In this document: piece by piece, positions 34,370 through 42,614 of the stretch
Position numbering within the stretch: the stretch's first letter is position 1
Layout: each line of letters opens with the position of its first letter
Origin: a virus
IMG/VR virus record: IMGVR_UViG_3300042905_003911
Location: 1-49,808 of that record
Reading direction: 5' to 3' (one strand)
DNA: 49,808 bases
The notes under the pieces: model-generated
Database searches by the model: none
Seen by the model: only the letters and a program-made list of their open reading frames with translations
What the model was told of the DNA's origin: nothing
Made by a program: the position numbers and the translations under genes

Positions 34370-34951
34370 ATGACTCAACAGTTTTTACAAACAGGTAGAA
34401 TTGCAAACACGGCTGTCACATCAGATAAGATAGCGAATACAGCAATTACATCAGATAAGATAGCAAACTCCGCAGTTACGGTTGATAAAATAGTTAATTC
34501 TTCTATTACTTCACCTAAATTGTCGTCTAACTTATCTGTCTCCTTGACTAACGTTTTAGAGACTGCAAACATTTATACGACCGCTGTTGGTGGCAATGTA
34601 AACATTGATGTTCTAAACAATACAGTTTATTTCTTTTCTTCAAACACTACCGCAAATGTGACGTTTAATTTTAGAGGAAATGGCGCAGTCACACTTCAAA
34701 ATACGATTTCTATAGGACAATCTATTTCGTCTGCTATATTGCTCAAGCAAAGTGCAAACACTTTTAGAGCAAATGTTCATGTTGATGGAAGTTTGGTAAG
34801 ACCTCTTTGGGCTTCTAATTCAGCACCCGCTTACATAGCAGGAACAAATGAATCAACTGACTTGTATGTGTTTAATATAATTCGAACAGGCACTAGCACA
34901 TATACAATATTAGCTTCAAATACAAAATTTTCAGCGGCGTTAGGACAGTAA
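34370..34951 (+). CDS. Fibre-tip-like protein, tandem paralogue 1
   Basis: A 193-aa protein. The N-terminal third is a repeat stem (IANTAVTSDKIANTAITSDKIANSAVTVDKI). From about residue 60 comes a beta domain: SVSLTNVLETANIYTTAVGGNVNIDVLNNTVYFFSSNTTANVTFNFRG, then IGQSISSAILLKQSANTFRANVHVDG and STYTILASNTKF. The next gene repeats this domain closely. ANVTFNFRG with TxSIxLLxxQG-like and Y-x-V-x-VDG is found in marine phage fibre heads. It lies at the end of the adhesion island next to the neck gene gp13. Confidence 0.65.
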   Translation: MTQQFLQTGRIANTAVTSDKIANTAITSDKIANSAVTVDKIVNSSITSPKLSSNLSVSLTNVLETANIYTTAVGGNVNIDVLNNTVYFFSSNTTANVTFNFRGNGAVTLQNTISIGQSISSAILLKQSANTFRANVHVDGSLVRPLWASNSAPAYIAGTNESTDLYVFNIIRTGTSTYTILASNTKFSAALGQ

Positions 34952-34954
34952 ACT

Positions 34955-35509
34955 ATGACACAAAGAATCGGTTCAACCAGAATTGCGAATACTTCTATAA
35001 CTGGCCAAAAGTTAGCTGACAATTCAGTTCGTGCTAATAATATTGTTGCTGGTCAAATTTCTGGCAATACACTTGCATCTAATCTACATATATCTTTATC
35101 ACAAGCACTTGAATCGGCGAACATATTTGCGACAGCAGTTGGTGGTAATGTAAACATTGATTTAGAAAATAATACTTTGTATTTCTTTTCGTCAAACACT
35201 ACTGCAAATGTGACCTTTAATTTAAGAGCAAACACACAAAATACTCTTGATTCACAATTGTTAACCGGACAGTCAATCACTGCTGGTATTTTATTGAAAC
35301 AAGGTGCAACAAGATATCGTGCAAACGTATACATTGATGGTACACTACAAACTCCATTTTATTTGGGTAACTCGGCTCCTTCTTTTGCAACATCTCAACA
35401 AGAATCAATCGATGCTTACGCAATTAATGTGATAAAAACAGCATCGAATACATATACAGTATTGGTGTCAAATTCGAATTTCCAAAGAGCAACAAATCAG
35501 AATCCATAA
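34955..35509 (+). CDS. Fibre-tip-like protein, tandem paralogue 2
   Basis: A 184-aa paralogue of the preceding gene, separated from it by three bases. Shared blocks include TAVGGNVNIDLENNTLYFFSSNTTANVTFNLRA, LTGQSITAGILLKQGATRYRANVYIDGTLQ, NSAPSF and NTYTVLVSNSNF. The stem is shorter (ITGQKLADNSVRANNIVAGQISGN) and shares the NNIVAG unit with the 34116 gene. The duplication kept the C-terminal domain while the stem changed, which fits mosaic evolution of fibres. Function inferred only. Confidence 0.65.
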   Translation: MTQRIGSTRIANTSITGQKLADNSVRANNIVAGQISGNTLASNLHISLSQALESANIFATAVGGNVNIDLENNTLYFFSSNTTANVTFNLRANTQNTLDSQLLTGQSITAGILLKQGATRYRANVYIDGTLQTPFYLGNSAPSFATSQQESIDAYAINVIKTASNTYTVLVSNSNFQRATNQNP

Positions 35510-35512
35510 CCT

Positions 35513-36466
35513 ATGGCAACTATAAACACAAGACAACAGTTCAAAGATTACTGTCTGCGTAGACTAGGATTTCCAGTCATTGAAATTAACGTTGACGATG
35601 ATCAGGTAGATGATCGTATCGATGATGCGTTAAATTTCTGGCGGGATTATCATTACGATGGAACAGAAAAACTGTTCATGAAACATCAAATTACTCAAAC
35701 AGATATTGATCGTCAATGGATTTACTGTCCAGATGCCGTACAATTTGTCACAGGTATTTTTCCGTTTGATCAGTCAAACGCATCGATCAATATGTTTGAT
35801 TTGCGTTATCAGTTGCGTCTACACGACCTTTATGATTTTACATCGGTGTCGTATGTGTCATATGAAATTACGATGCAACATTTACGCACATTGAATCTTC
35901 TATTTTCTGGCACACCTCAATTCAGATTCAATCGTCATCAAAATAAAGTGTTTCTTGATATTGATTGGTCAAGAGATGTTGAGCCGGGAGAATGGGTTGT
36001 TGTTGAATGCTATCGTACAATTCGACCAGAAACCGTTGTACTGACTGGTACAGTAACAGGCTCACCATCATCAAATACCATTACTGGTTATGGTACAAAG
36101 TTTGATCAAGAGATTGTGCCGTTTGACTTCATTACCATTGGTGGTGAATCGAAGCAAGTTGGTAATATTGAGTCGCCCACAAGTCTGACATTAGTTGGAC
36201 CGCCGACATTGACACATAATAATTCGGCAATTCAAATTGAAGGTACAACGGATGTGTGGAATGATCGTTTTCTAAAACAATTGGCCACAGCAAAAATCAA
36301 ACAACAATGGGGCAATAATCTCAAAAAGTTTGAAGGTATTCAGATGCCTGGTGGTGTTACATTGAACGGTCAAAAAATTTATGATGAAGCATCGGAAGAA
36401 ATAAAAGAAATGGAAGAACAAATTTATATGATGGGTTCACTGCCGTCAGAAATCTTTACTGGCTAA
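35513..36466 (+). CDS. gp13: Neck protein gp13
   Basis: A 317-aa neck protein (T4 gp13, 309 aa) that joins the portal after packaging so the tail can attach. The family start is clear: FKDYCLRRLGFPVIEINVDDDQVDDRIDDALNFWRDYHYDGTE, followed by TQTDIDRQWIYCPDAV and NMFDLRYQLRLHDLYDF. The C-terminus is a long helix (LKQLATAKIKQQWGNNLKKFEGIQMPGG...EEIKEMEEQI). Residues about 176-243 contain a beta insert with GYGTKFDQEI and SPTSLTLV, the same module found twice in the 831-aa baseplate protein. Coupled to gp14 by TAATG. Identification secure. Confidence 0.92.
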   Translation: MATINTRQQFKDYCLRRLGFPVIEINVDDDQVDDRIDDALNFWRDYHYDGTEKLFMKHQITQTDIDRQWIYCPDAVQFVTGIFPFDQSNASINMFDLRYQLRLHDLYDFTSVSYVSYEITMQHLRTLNLLFSGTPQFRFNRHQNKVFLDIDWSRDVEPGEWVVVECYRTIRPETVVLTGTVTGSPSSNTITGYGTKFDQEIVPFDFITIGGESKQVGNIESPTSLTLVGPPTLTHNNSAIQIEGTTDVWNDRFLKQLATAKIKQQWGNNLKKFEGIQMPGGVTLNGQKIYDEASEEIKEMEEQIYMMGSLPSEIFTG

Positions 36467-37371
36467 TGACTACTAATTTTTACTTTAATAATTTTCCAAA
36501 CAGATTAGGAGGCAACAGTGTTGTCACTCCTGAACAGTTATTGGTTGAAAATCTTGTTATTGAAGCACTCAAGATTTATGGTCTTGATGTTTATTATTTG
36601 CCACGCACAACACGTGATCAAGTAGATTATCTGTTTGGTGAAGATGTTCTGAAAGAATATCGCACAGCACATCCAATTGAAATGTATCTAGAAAATGTAA
36701 CAGGCTTTGATGGTGAACAAGACTTTATATCTAAGTTTGGTTTAGAAATTCGTGATGAAGCAACTCTGCTTGTTTCAAGGCTGAGATTTAGATATGCGGT
36801 TAATGGTTACACAAGACCCCGTGAAGGTGATTTAATTTTTATACCAATGACCACAAGTTTCTTTGAGATTACGAGTGTTGAATCTGAGAACGATCAAGCA
36901 ATGTTTTACACATTAGGTCGTGGTCGTGGTGGTAATGTATATGTTTATGCTTTGAAAATGAAACAGTTTTATTTTTCAAATGAAATTATTGAAACTGGTA
37001 TTGATGAGATTGATGGTAACATTCGTAATTACTATCCAAAACTACGTATCTCATTAGGTTCTGGTTCAGGTAAATTTCTCAATGATGAGATTGTGTATCA
37101 AGGGTCAAATCTATCATCGGCTACAGCACAAGCACTTGTTCATGACTTTGAGCCGAATGCTTATATTGATGTGTATCGTATGCAAGGTGATTTTACAACA
37201 TCAGCAAATGTAATAGGCAATACAAGTTCAGCGCAGTGGACAGTTACACTTGCGTCTGATGCTGCTGTACAAAACACAGCATTTGAGGACATTATTGACA
37301 ATGCTCGTATTGAAGCAGCCAGTGATGGTATCATTGACTTTACGGAAGTCAATCCGTTTGGAGAACCGTAA
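36466..37371 (+). CDS. gp14: Neck protein gp14
   Basis: A 301-aa partner of gp13 in the neck (T4 gp14, 256 aa). It starts with the family pattern TEQ/TPEQLLVENLVIEALKIYGLDVYYLPRT and has DYLFGEDVLKEYRTAHPIEMYLENVTGFDGEQDFISKFGLEIRDEATLLVSRLRF, about residues 48-110. The C-terminal part (LKMKQFYFSNEIIETGIDEID; GEP end) is also typical. Extra length lies in the region 190-280. Start overlaps the gp13 stop and its stop overlaps the gp15 start, so gp13, gp14, gp15 and gp16 form a tightly coupled series. Confidence 0.93.
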   Translation: MTTNFYFNNFPNRLGGNSVVTPEQLLVENLVIEALKIYGLDVYYLPRTTRDQVDYLFGEDVLKEYRTAHPIEMYLENVTGFDGEQDFISKFGLEIRDEATLLVSRLRFRYAVNGYTRPREGDLIFIPMTTSFFEITSVESENDQAMFYTLGRGRGGNVYVYALKMKQFYFSNEIIETGIDEIDGNIRNYYPKLRISLGSGSGKFLNDEIVYQGSNLSSATAQALVHDFEPNAYIDVYRMQGDFTTSANVIGNTSSAQWTVTLASDAAVQNTAFEDIIDNARIEAASDGIIDFTEVNPFGEP

Positions 37372-38369
37372 TGTTAGGTAATGCACAATTTTATCATCGC
37401 ACCATTCGTAAGATGGTTGTTGTGTTTGGCACAATGTTCAATGACCTTGAAATTGTTCGCTACACACAATCTGGTAGTCCAAAAGAAAAACTTAAAGTGC
37501 CTTTGTCATATGGTCCTAAAGAAAGATATTTGACACAGATTACTTCTGATCCAAATTTGATCAAGTCAATTAATTCTGTGATACCAAGAATGTCTTTTAA
37601 TCTTGATAGTCTTGAGTATGATTCAAGTCGTAAACAGATTTCTACATTACAGAATTTTGCCGCCGTTACAAACACTGGGGTTAGCACACAATATCTACCT
37701 GTGCCATATAACTTTGAATTTAGTTTGTCGATTTATGTTCGCAACACAGAAGATGGTACACAAATACTAGAACAAATCCTACCATTCTTTACACCAGACT
37801 TTAGTGTAGTAGTAGATTTTATTCCTCAAATGGGTCAGAAATATACTGTGCCTATCATACTCAATTCTGTTGCATCTACAGTTGAATATGAGGGTGCTAT
37901 GGGTGACGGTACAACAAGAATCATTATTTGGGATTTGACGTTTACTGCCAAAAGCTTTATTTGGCCACCAGTCAAATCTGGCAAAATTATCAATTCTGCT
38001 AATACCAATATCAACATTGACCTTACTTCAAAAGAAATTCAGAAAGTTTATGTTGACTATGCGAATGGTAATAATGTATTCACTACTGGTGAAACGATTC
38101 GTGACAGCGCCAATGGGTTCTTTGGCACAGTAGAATACTTCAGCAACACCGCACTTGGCACTTTAGTGATCACTGGTGGTAATGATTACATTAAACCTGG
38201 ATATACACTCACAGGTGATTATTCTGGTGCAAAATATAATGTCTCTACATTAGACACAACTTCGATTAATGCTGCTGCGGTAATTGTTGAGCCCAATCCA
38301 ACAACAGCCGCACCACCTGCTGATTTTGGATTTATTGAAACGATCAAAGAATGGCCCGACACATTATGA
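37371..38369 (+). CDS. gp15: Tail sheath stabiliser / completion protein gp15
   Basis: A 332-aa protein forming the hexameric ring that ends the tail and joins it to the neck (T4 gp15, 272 aa). Hallmarks: QFYHRTIRKMVVVFGTMFNDLEIVR at 6-30, KVPLSYGPKERYLTQIT at 42-58, a RMSFNLDSLEYDSSRK segment, VPYNFEFSLSIYVRNTEDGTQILEQILPFFTPDFSV, and DLTFTAKSFIWPPVKSGKII. The C-terminal 90 residues (FTTGETIRDSANGFFGTVEYFSN...) are an additional beta domain compared with T4. ATGA overlap with gp16. Confidence 0.94.
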   Translation: MLGNAQFYHRTIRKMVVVFGTMFNDLEIVRYTQSGSPKEKLKVPLSYGPKERYLTQITSDPNLIKSINSVIPRMSFNLDSLEYDSSRKQISTLQNFAAVTNTGVSTQYLPVPYNFEFSLSIYVRNTEDGTQILEQILPFFTPDFSVVVDFIPQMGQKYTVPIILNSVASTVEYEGAMGDGTTRIIIWDLTFTAKSFIWPPVKSGKIINSANTNINIDLTSKEIQKVYVDYANGNNVFTTGETIRDSANGFFGTVEYFSNTALGTLVITGGNDYIKPGYTLTGDYSGAKYNVSTLDTTSINAAAVIVEPNPTTAAPPADFGFIETIKEWPDTL

Positions 38370-38767
38370 AAAAACTGAATAAAAATTTATCTGAAATCTT
38401 TGATGTAGAACCTATCGAAGAAAAAAGAATAGAGGCATTACCTGTTGTCGTAGATGATAGCGCCAATCAAATTGATGCTGATGCTGAATTTGCTCGTACC
38501 AATATGCGTTCATTGATTGATAATGGTAACAAAGCATTAACTGAATTGGCATCAGTTGCCAATCAATCAGAGTCACCAAGAGCATACGAAGTCTTAGCCA
38601 CAATGATGAAAAATCTGGCTGAGATGAATAAAGATTTACTAGAGTTACAAAAAAGAAAGAAAGAGCTTGCACCTCAGTCTGAGTCTAGTAAAGGAGTCAA
38701 CATAGATAAAGCAGTCTTTGTTGGCTCCACCAACGAATTACTTAAAATGATTAAAGGAAATAAATAA
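38366..38767 (+). CDS. gp16: Small terminase subunit gp16
   Basis: A 133-aa DNA-recognition subunit of the packaging motor (T4 gp16, 164 aa). I start it at the ATG at 38366, which forms ATGA with the gp15 stop; an upstream in-frame ATG at 38351 would add five residues inside gp15. The protein is mostly helical with a central coiled coil (DADAEFARTNMRSLIDNGNKALTELASVA; EVLATMMKNLAEMNKDLLELQKRKKEL), as expected for the oligomerising core. The C-terminus has the conserved AVFVGSTNELLKMIK. It is separated from its partner gp17 by a Dps-like gene, which is unusual. Confidence 0.92.
   Translation: MKKLNKNLSEIFDVEPIEEKRIEALPVVVDDSANQIDADAEFARTNMRSLIDNGNKALTELASVANQSESPRAYEVLATMMKNLAEMNKDLLELQKRKKELAPQSESSKGVNIDKAVFVGSTNELLKMIKGNK
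38759..38766 (+). promoter_or_regulatory. Late-promoter-like AATAAATA immediately before the Dps-like gene
   Basis: Sits over the gp16 stop and ends 5 bases before the ATG at 38772. T4 geometry places the start at 38772, on the ATG. AAAGGAA lies upstream of the octamer (14 bases from the ATG), too far to be ideal. Could serve a leaderless message. Confidence 0.3.
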
Positions 38768-38771
38768 AATT

Positions 38772-39206
38772 ATGGAACAACTAATCGAACAAATGAAAGT
38801 TATCTTGGGTACAAATTTTGCTTTGTACTTTAAGGCACATACTTTTCATTGGAATGTAGAGGGTCCAGACTTTGCTCAATATCACGGTTTCTTAGGAGAC
38901 TTTTACGAAGCAGTGTTTGACCAAACCGATTCAATTGCTGAACATATCCGTGCGTTGAATTCGTATGCGCCAACAACTCTTGGTAGAATGAGTGAACTGT
39001 CAAAGATTACTTTTAACGTAGCGATACCTGCGCCAATCGTAATGATGTCAGAACTTGCTGCGGATAACGACAAATTTATTATGGAACTTCGTACTGGTAT
39101 TGCTGTTGCTGATGCCGCCGATGAACCTGCGGTAGGTAATTTCTTACAAGATATTTTAGATGCTCATCAAAAACATGGTTGGATGCTGAAGAGTTTTACA
39201 CGCTAA
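38772..39206 (+). CDS. dps: Dps-family ferritin-like protein
   Basis: A 144-aa member of the Dps/ferritin-like superfamily, which stores iron with H2O2 and shields DNA. The helix signature KAHTFHWNVEGPDFAQYHGFLGDFYEAVFDQTDSIAEHIRAL (21-62) is diagnostic. Compared with E. coli Dps, His26 and His38 keep the 12-residue spacing of H51 and H63, and Asp53 and Glu57 match D78 and E82. The position of D67 is Gly42, with Asp43 next to it, so one metal site is altered. No lysine-rich N-terminal DNA-binding tail is present, and it is shorter than most Dps. It lies between gp16 and gp17 with 4- and 3-base gaps. No signal peptide. Confidence 0.88.
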   Translation: MEQLIEQMKVILGTNFALYFKAHTFHWNVEGPDFAQYHGFLGDFYEAVFDQTDSIAEHIRALNSYAPTTLGRMSELSKITFNVAIPAPIVMMSELAADNDKFIMELRTGIAVADAADEPAVGNFLQDILDAHQKHGWMLKSFTR

Positions 39207-39209
39207 ATT

Positions 39210-40841
39210 ATGGATGACGGATACCTTGGTAATGCCCGACTTAAACGAGTCGGTGTTGAAATATCCTACACAGAAGAGCAACTAAAAGAAATTGTAAAAT
39301 GCACCGAAGATCCGGTGTACTTTATTCGTACCTACGTTAAAATTGTCAACGTAGATAAAGGTCTTGTTCCTTTTGAGATGTGGCCGTTTCAAGAAGAAAT
39401 GGTCACTCAATTTCACAACAATCGTTTTGTCATTGCAAAAATGCCACGACAGGTCGGTAAGACAACTACCACTGTCGGTTATATGCTTTGGTCTGCCTTG
39501 TTTAATGAAGAATTTGTAATTGGTATTCTTGCCAACAAACTTCAACTTGCACAAGACATTCTTGCCAAGATACAGAAAGCATATGAGTATCTACCCATGT
39601 GGCTTCAGCAAGGTATTATCAACTGGAACAAACGTTCGATTGAATTAGAGAACGGCTCAAAGATTTATGCGTATGCAACGTCGGCAGCAGGTGTTCGTGG
39701 TGGTTCGTATAATCTGATCTTCCTTGATGAATTTGCTTTCGTGCCACACAACATGGCGGTAGACTTTTTTACTTCTACTTACCCTGTTATTTCTTCTGGT
39801 AAAACATCTAAAGTAATTATTGTTTCTACACCGAACGGCTTAAATCTATTCTACAAGATGTGGATGGATGCAATTGAAAATCGTTCACTGTACAAGACAC
39901 TTGAGATTCACTGGTCGATGGTGCCGGGTCGTGATGAAAAGTGGAAAGAAGAAACGATACGAAACACTTCTGAAGAACAGTTCCGTCAAGAATTTGAGAC
40001 AGAGTTTATTGGTTCTTCAGCGACACTGATTTCTGGTGCTAAGTTACGTTCACTAGCATTTCATGATCCAATGCGAATTGAAGATGATGGAAATCTGTTT
40101 GTATATGAAGACCCCAGACCAGGTAGACTATACATTGCTACCGTAGACTGTGCTGAAGGTGTTGGATTAGATTATCACACAATCAATATTTTAGATGCCA
40201 CAGAAGCACCTTACAAACAAGTTGCAAGATACCGAAATAATAAGCTGCCCCTATTGTTTTTACCTACAGTCATCTATGCTTTAGCAAATCGTTACAATCA
40301 AGCATACGTTCTGATTGAGACAAACAATGTAGGACAACAAGTAGTAGATATTTTACACTACGATCTAGAGTATGAGAACATCTATAAGCTAGAGCATCAT
40401 CACATTAAGGGACAGAGCATCTCTGCTGGCTTCAAACGTTCAGTGTCTTTTGGTGTAAAAACGACCAAATCAGTTAAGAAAATTGGCTGTGCTAATCTCA
40501 AGACATTGATCGAAAACGACAAACTGATCATCAATGATTTTGACACAATTGCTGAACTGAATACCTTCGTTCGAACAAGAGACACATATGCTGCCGAAGA
40601 GGGTAATAATGACGATATTGTGATGGGTTTAGTGCTTTATGCATGGCTGACAGCACAGACTTTCTTCAAAGATGAGACAAGAATTGACATCCGTAAGATT
40701 ATGTTGGAAGAGCAAAACCTGTTGGGAGAAGAAAGTATGCTACCGTTTGGCTTCATTGAAGACGGGCTGCGTAGAGAGATGGAAGTGGAAGATGGTGATA
40801 TGTGGGAGCCGCCAGCTGGTTATTTATCATCAAGTTTGTAA
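39210..40841 (+). CDS. gp17: Large terminase subunit gp17 (ATPase-nuclease)
   Basis: A 543-aa packaging motor and headful nuclease (T4 gp17, 610 aa). ATPase domain: Q-motif region FEMWPFQEEMV (55-65), Walker A PRQVGKTT (79-86), Walker B LIFLDE (169-174, Asp173 and catalytic Glu174) and coupling motif VSTPNG (205-210). Nuclease domain of RNase H fold: first Asp in ATVDCAEGVGLDYHT (Asp313), Glu370 in YVLIETNNVG and Asp468/469 in EGNNDDIVMG. All required residues are present, so it should be active. There is no clear Shine-Dalgarno; the ATG follows the Dps stop by three bases, suggesting reinitiation. Confidence 0.97.
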   Translation: MDDGYLGNARLKRVGVEISYTEEQLKEIVKCTEDPVYFIRTYVKIVNVDKGLVPFEMWPFQEEMVTQFHNNRFVIAKMPRQVGKTTTTVGYMLWSALFNEEFVIGILANKLQLAQDILAKIQKAYEYLPMWLQQGIINWNKRSIELENGSKIYAYATSAAGVRGGSYNLIFLDEFAFVPHNMAVDFFTSTYPVISSGKTSKVIIVSTPNGLNLFYKMWMDAIENRSLYKTLEIHWSMVPGRDEKWKEETIRNTSEEQFRQEFETEFIGSSATLISGAKLRSLAFHDPMRIEDDGNLFVYEDPRPGRLYIATVDCAEGVGLDYHTINILDATEAPYKQVARYRNNKLPLLFLPTVIYALANRYNQAYVLIETNNVGQQVVDILHYDLEYENIYKLEHHHIKGQSISAGFKRSVSFGVKTTKSVKKIGCANLKTLIENDKLIINDFDTIAELNTFVRTRDTYAAEEGNNDDIVMGLVLYAWLTAQTFFKDETRIDIRKIMLEEQNLLGEESMLPFGFIEDGLRREMEVEDGDMWEPPAGYLSSSL

Positions 40842-40844
40842 AAA

Positions 40845-40852
40845 ACTAAATA
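40845..40852 (+). promoter_or_regulatory. Late-promoter-like ACTAAATA before tail sheath
   Basis: Lies just after the gp17 stop. Predicted start near 40858; AAAAGGAGA at 40882-40890 and the sheath ATG at 40897. The strong Shine-Dalgarno and own promoter fit the high demand for sheath protein. Confidence 0.55.
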
Positions 40853-40896
40853 GACAATAAAAAGAATATTGACCCAACAATAAAAGGAGAAATCCA

Positions 40897-42588
40897 ATGG
40901 CATTTCAATTATCACCTGGAGTGAATGTATCAGAGGTTGATCTGACTACAGTTATTCCTTCAGTTGCCACTTCTACTGGCGCTTTTGTAGGACCTTTTAA
41001 TTGGGGACCAATTGGTGTTGTAACAACTATTTCCGATGAAGTTCGTCTAGTGAACACATTCGGTAAACCAGATAGCGATAATTATGAGTATTGGTTCTCT
41101 GCTGCGAACTTTCTAGCATATGGAAATAACTTAAAGATTGTTCGTACTCAAGGTTCTGGCGCTCTAAACGCCACGGCAAATGGTACAGGCGTACTGATCA
41201 AAAACGAAGACGATTATGTTGACAATCACAAAGGCTATGCAGACGGTGCATATGGCGCTACAGGTGGTTGGGCAGCACGTTTTGCTGGCTCACTAGGCAA
41301 CAGCATTCTTGTTTCGATGGCTGACGCTAATACATGGAATGTATGGCCATACAGAACACAATTTAGCGCAACTCCAAACACATCTTCTTATGTTGCTAGC
41401 CGTGGTGGTGCTAATGACGAAGTTCATATTGTAGTTGTTGACGAAGATGGTTTGTGGACAGGTGCAGCCGGTACAGTTCTAGAAAAATATGCATTTGTTT
41501 CTAAAGCTTCTGATGCAAAAGACGATAGCGGCAACTCAAACTACTACAAAGATGTTATTCAGAATAAGTCACAGTATATTTGGTCACTGTCACATCCAAC
41601 AAATCTAGGTGTAGGTACAGCTTGGGGTTCTGCGGCAAACACTAGCGCATTCAAACTTCTATCAAGCAACTCATCAAACTCACTGTCTGCTGGTGCTATT
41701 GGCACAAGTGGCACAGCAAATGTTACATCAGGATGGGATGAATTCAAGAATGCAGAATCAGTTGATATTTCTCTGCTAGTAACTGGAACAGGTAACAGCA
41801 CAGTTGCATCATATGTTATCAGCAACATTGCAGAGACACGTAAAGACTGTGTAGCATTTATTTCACCCGAAAAAGCAGACTGCGTTGACAATGCAGGTAA
41901 TGAAGTTACCGATATTACAGCATTCCGTAATGGTCTAACATCATCTTCATACGCTGTAGTAGATTCTGGCTACAAATATCAGTACGATAAGTATTCAGAC
42001 ACATATCGCTGGATTCCACTGAACGGAGACATTGCTGGTCTATGTGTTCGTACAGATAACGAACGTGACCCTTGGTTCTCACCAGGTGGCTTTAATCGTG
42101 GACAAATCAAGAACGTAATTAAGCTTGCATGGAATCCAACAAAAACAAACCGTGATGATCTGTATCAAATCGGCGTCAATCCTGTTGTAAGTTTCCCAGG
42201 TGAAGGCACAGTTCTTTATGGTGATAAAACTATGTTGAGCAAGCCAAGCGCATTTGATCGTATCAATGTTCGCCGTTTGTTCATCACACTTGAGAAAGCA
42301 ATCTCACGTGCAGCACGTTTCTCTCTGTTCGAATTCAACGATCAGTTCACACGTGCCCAGTTTGTTGCTCTAGTTGAACCATTCCTGCGTGATGTTCAAG
42401 GTCGTCGTGGTATCACAGACTTCCGTGTAGTTTGCGACGATACAAACAATACAGCGGAAATTATTGACCGTAATGAATTTGTTGGTGACATTTACATTAA
42501 ACCTGCTCGTTCTATCAACTTCATTCAACTTAACTTTGTTGCTGTACGCACAGGTGTAAGTTTCAATGAAGTCGTAGGGGCAGCCTAA
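40897..42588 (+). CDS. gp18: Tail sheath protein gp18
   Basis: A 563-aa contractile sheath subunit (T4 gp18, 659 aa). The start AFQLSPGVNVSEVDLTTVIPSVATSTGAFVGPFNWGPIG and the early GKP-x-NYEYWFSAANFLAYGNNLKIVR are family hallmarks. The C-terminal domain has the conserved IGLC-type block DIAGLCVRTDNERDPWFSPGGFNRGQIKNV, then VSFPGEGTVLYGDKTM, FDRINVRRLFITLEKAI and FVGDIYIKPARSINFIQLNFVAVRTGVSF. The shorter length reflects a smaller outer domain (about 95-330). Codons such as CGT, CTG and AAC are commoner than in the island, as expected for an abundant protein. Confidence 0.97.
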   Translation: MAFQLSPGVNVSEVDLTTVIPSVATSTGAFVGPFNWGPIGVVTTISDEVRLVNTFGKPDSDNYEYWFSAANFLAYGNNLKIVRTQGSGALNATANGTGVLIKNEDDYVDNHKGYADGAYGATGGWAARFAGSLGNSILVSMADANTWNVWPYRTQFSATPNTSSYVASRGGANDEVHIVVVDEDGLWTGAAGTVLEKYAFVSKASDAKDDSGNSNYYKDVIQNKSQYIWSLSHPTNLGVGTAWGSAANTSAFKLLSSNSSNSLSAGAIGTSGTANVTSGWDEFKNAESVDISLLVTGTGNSTVASYVISNIAETRKDCVAFISPEKADCVDNAGNEVTDITAFRNGLTSSSYAVVDSGYKYQYDKYSDTYRWIPLNGDIAGLCVRTDNERDPWFSPGGFNRGQIKNVIKLAWNPTKTNRDDLYQIGVNPVVSFPGEGTVLYGDKTMLSKPSAFDRINVRRLFITLEKAISRAARFSLFEFNDQFTRAQFVALVEPFLRDVQGRRGITDFRVVCDDTNNTAEIIDRNEFVGDIYIKPARSINFIQLNFVAVRTGVSFNEVVGAA

Positions 42589-42591
42589 ATA
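42584..42591 (+). promoter_or_regulatory. Late-promoter-like CCTAAATA before tail tube
   Basis: Overlaps the last codons of gp18. Predicted start near 42597; CAGGAGAA at 42601-42608 and the tube ATG at 42615. Confidence 0.5.
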
Positions 42592-42614
42592 AAAGAGAAA
42601 CAGGAGAATAATAA

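Noticed and set aside
38351-38365. Upstream ATG for gp16
   Set aside because: The ATG at 38366 makes the usual ATGA overlap with gp15 and yields the expected N-terminus MKKLNKNLSEIFD.
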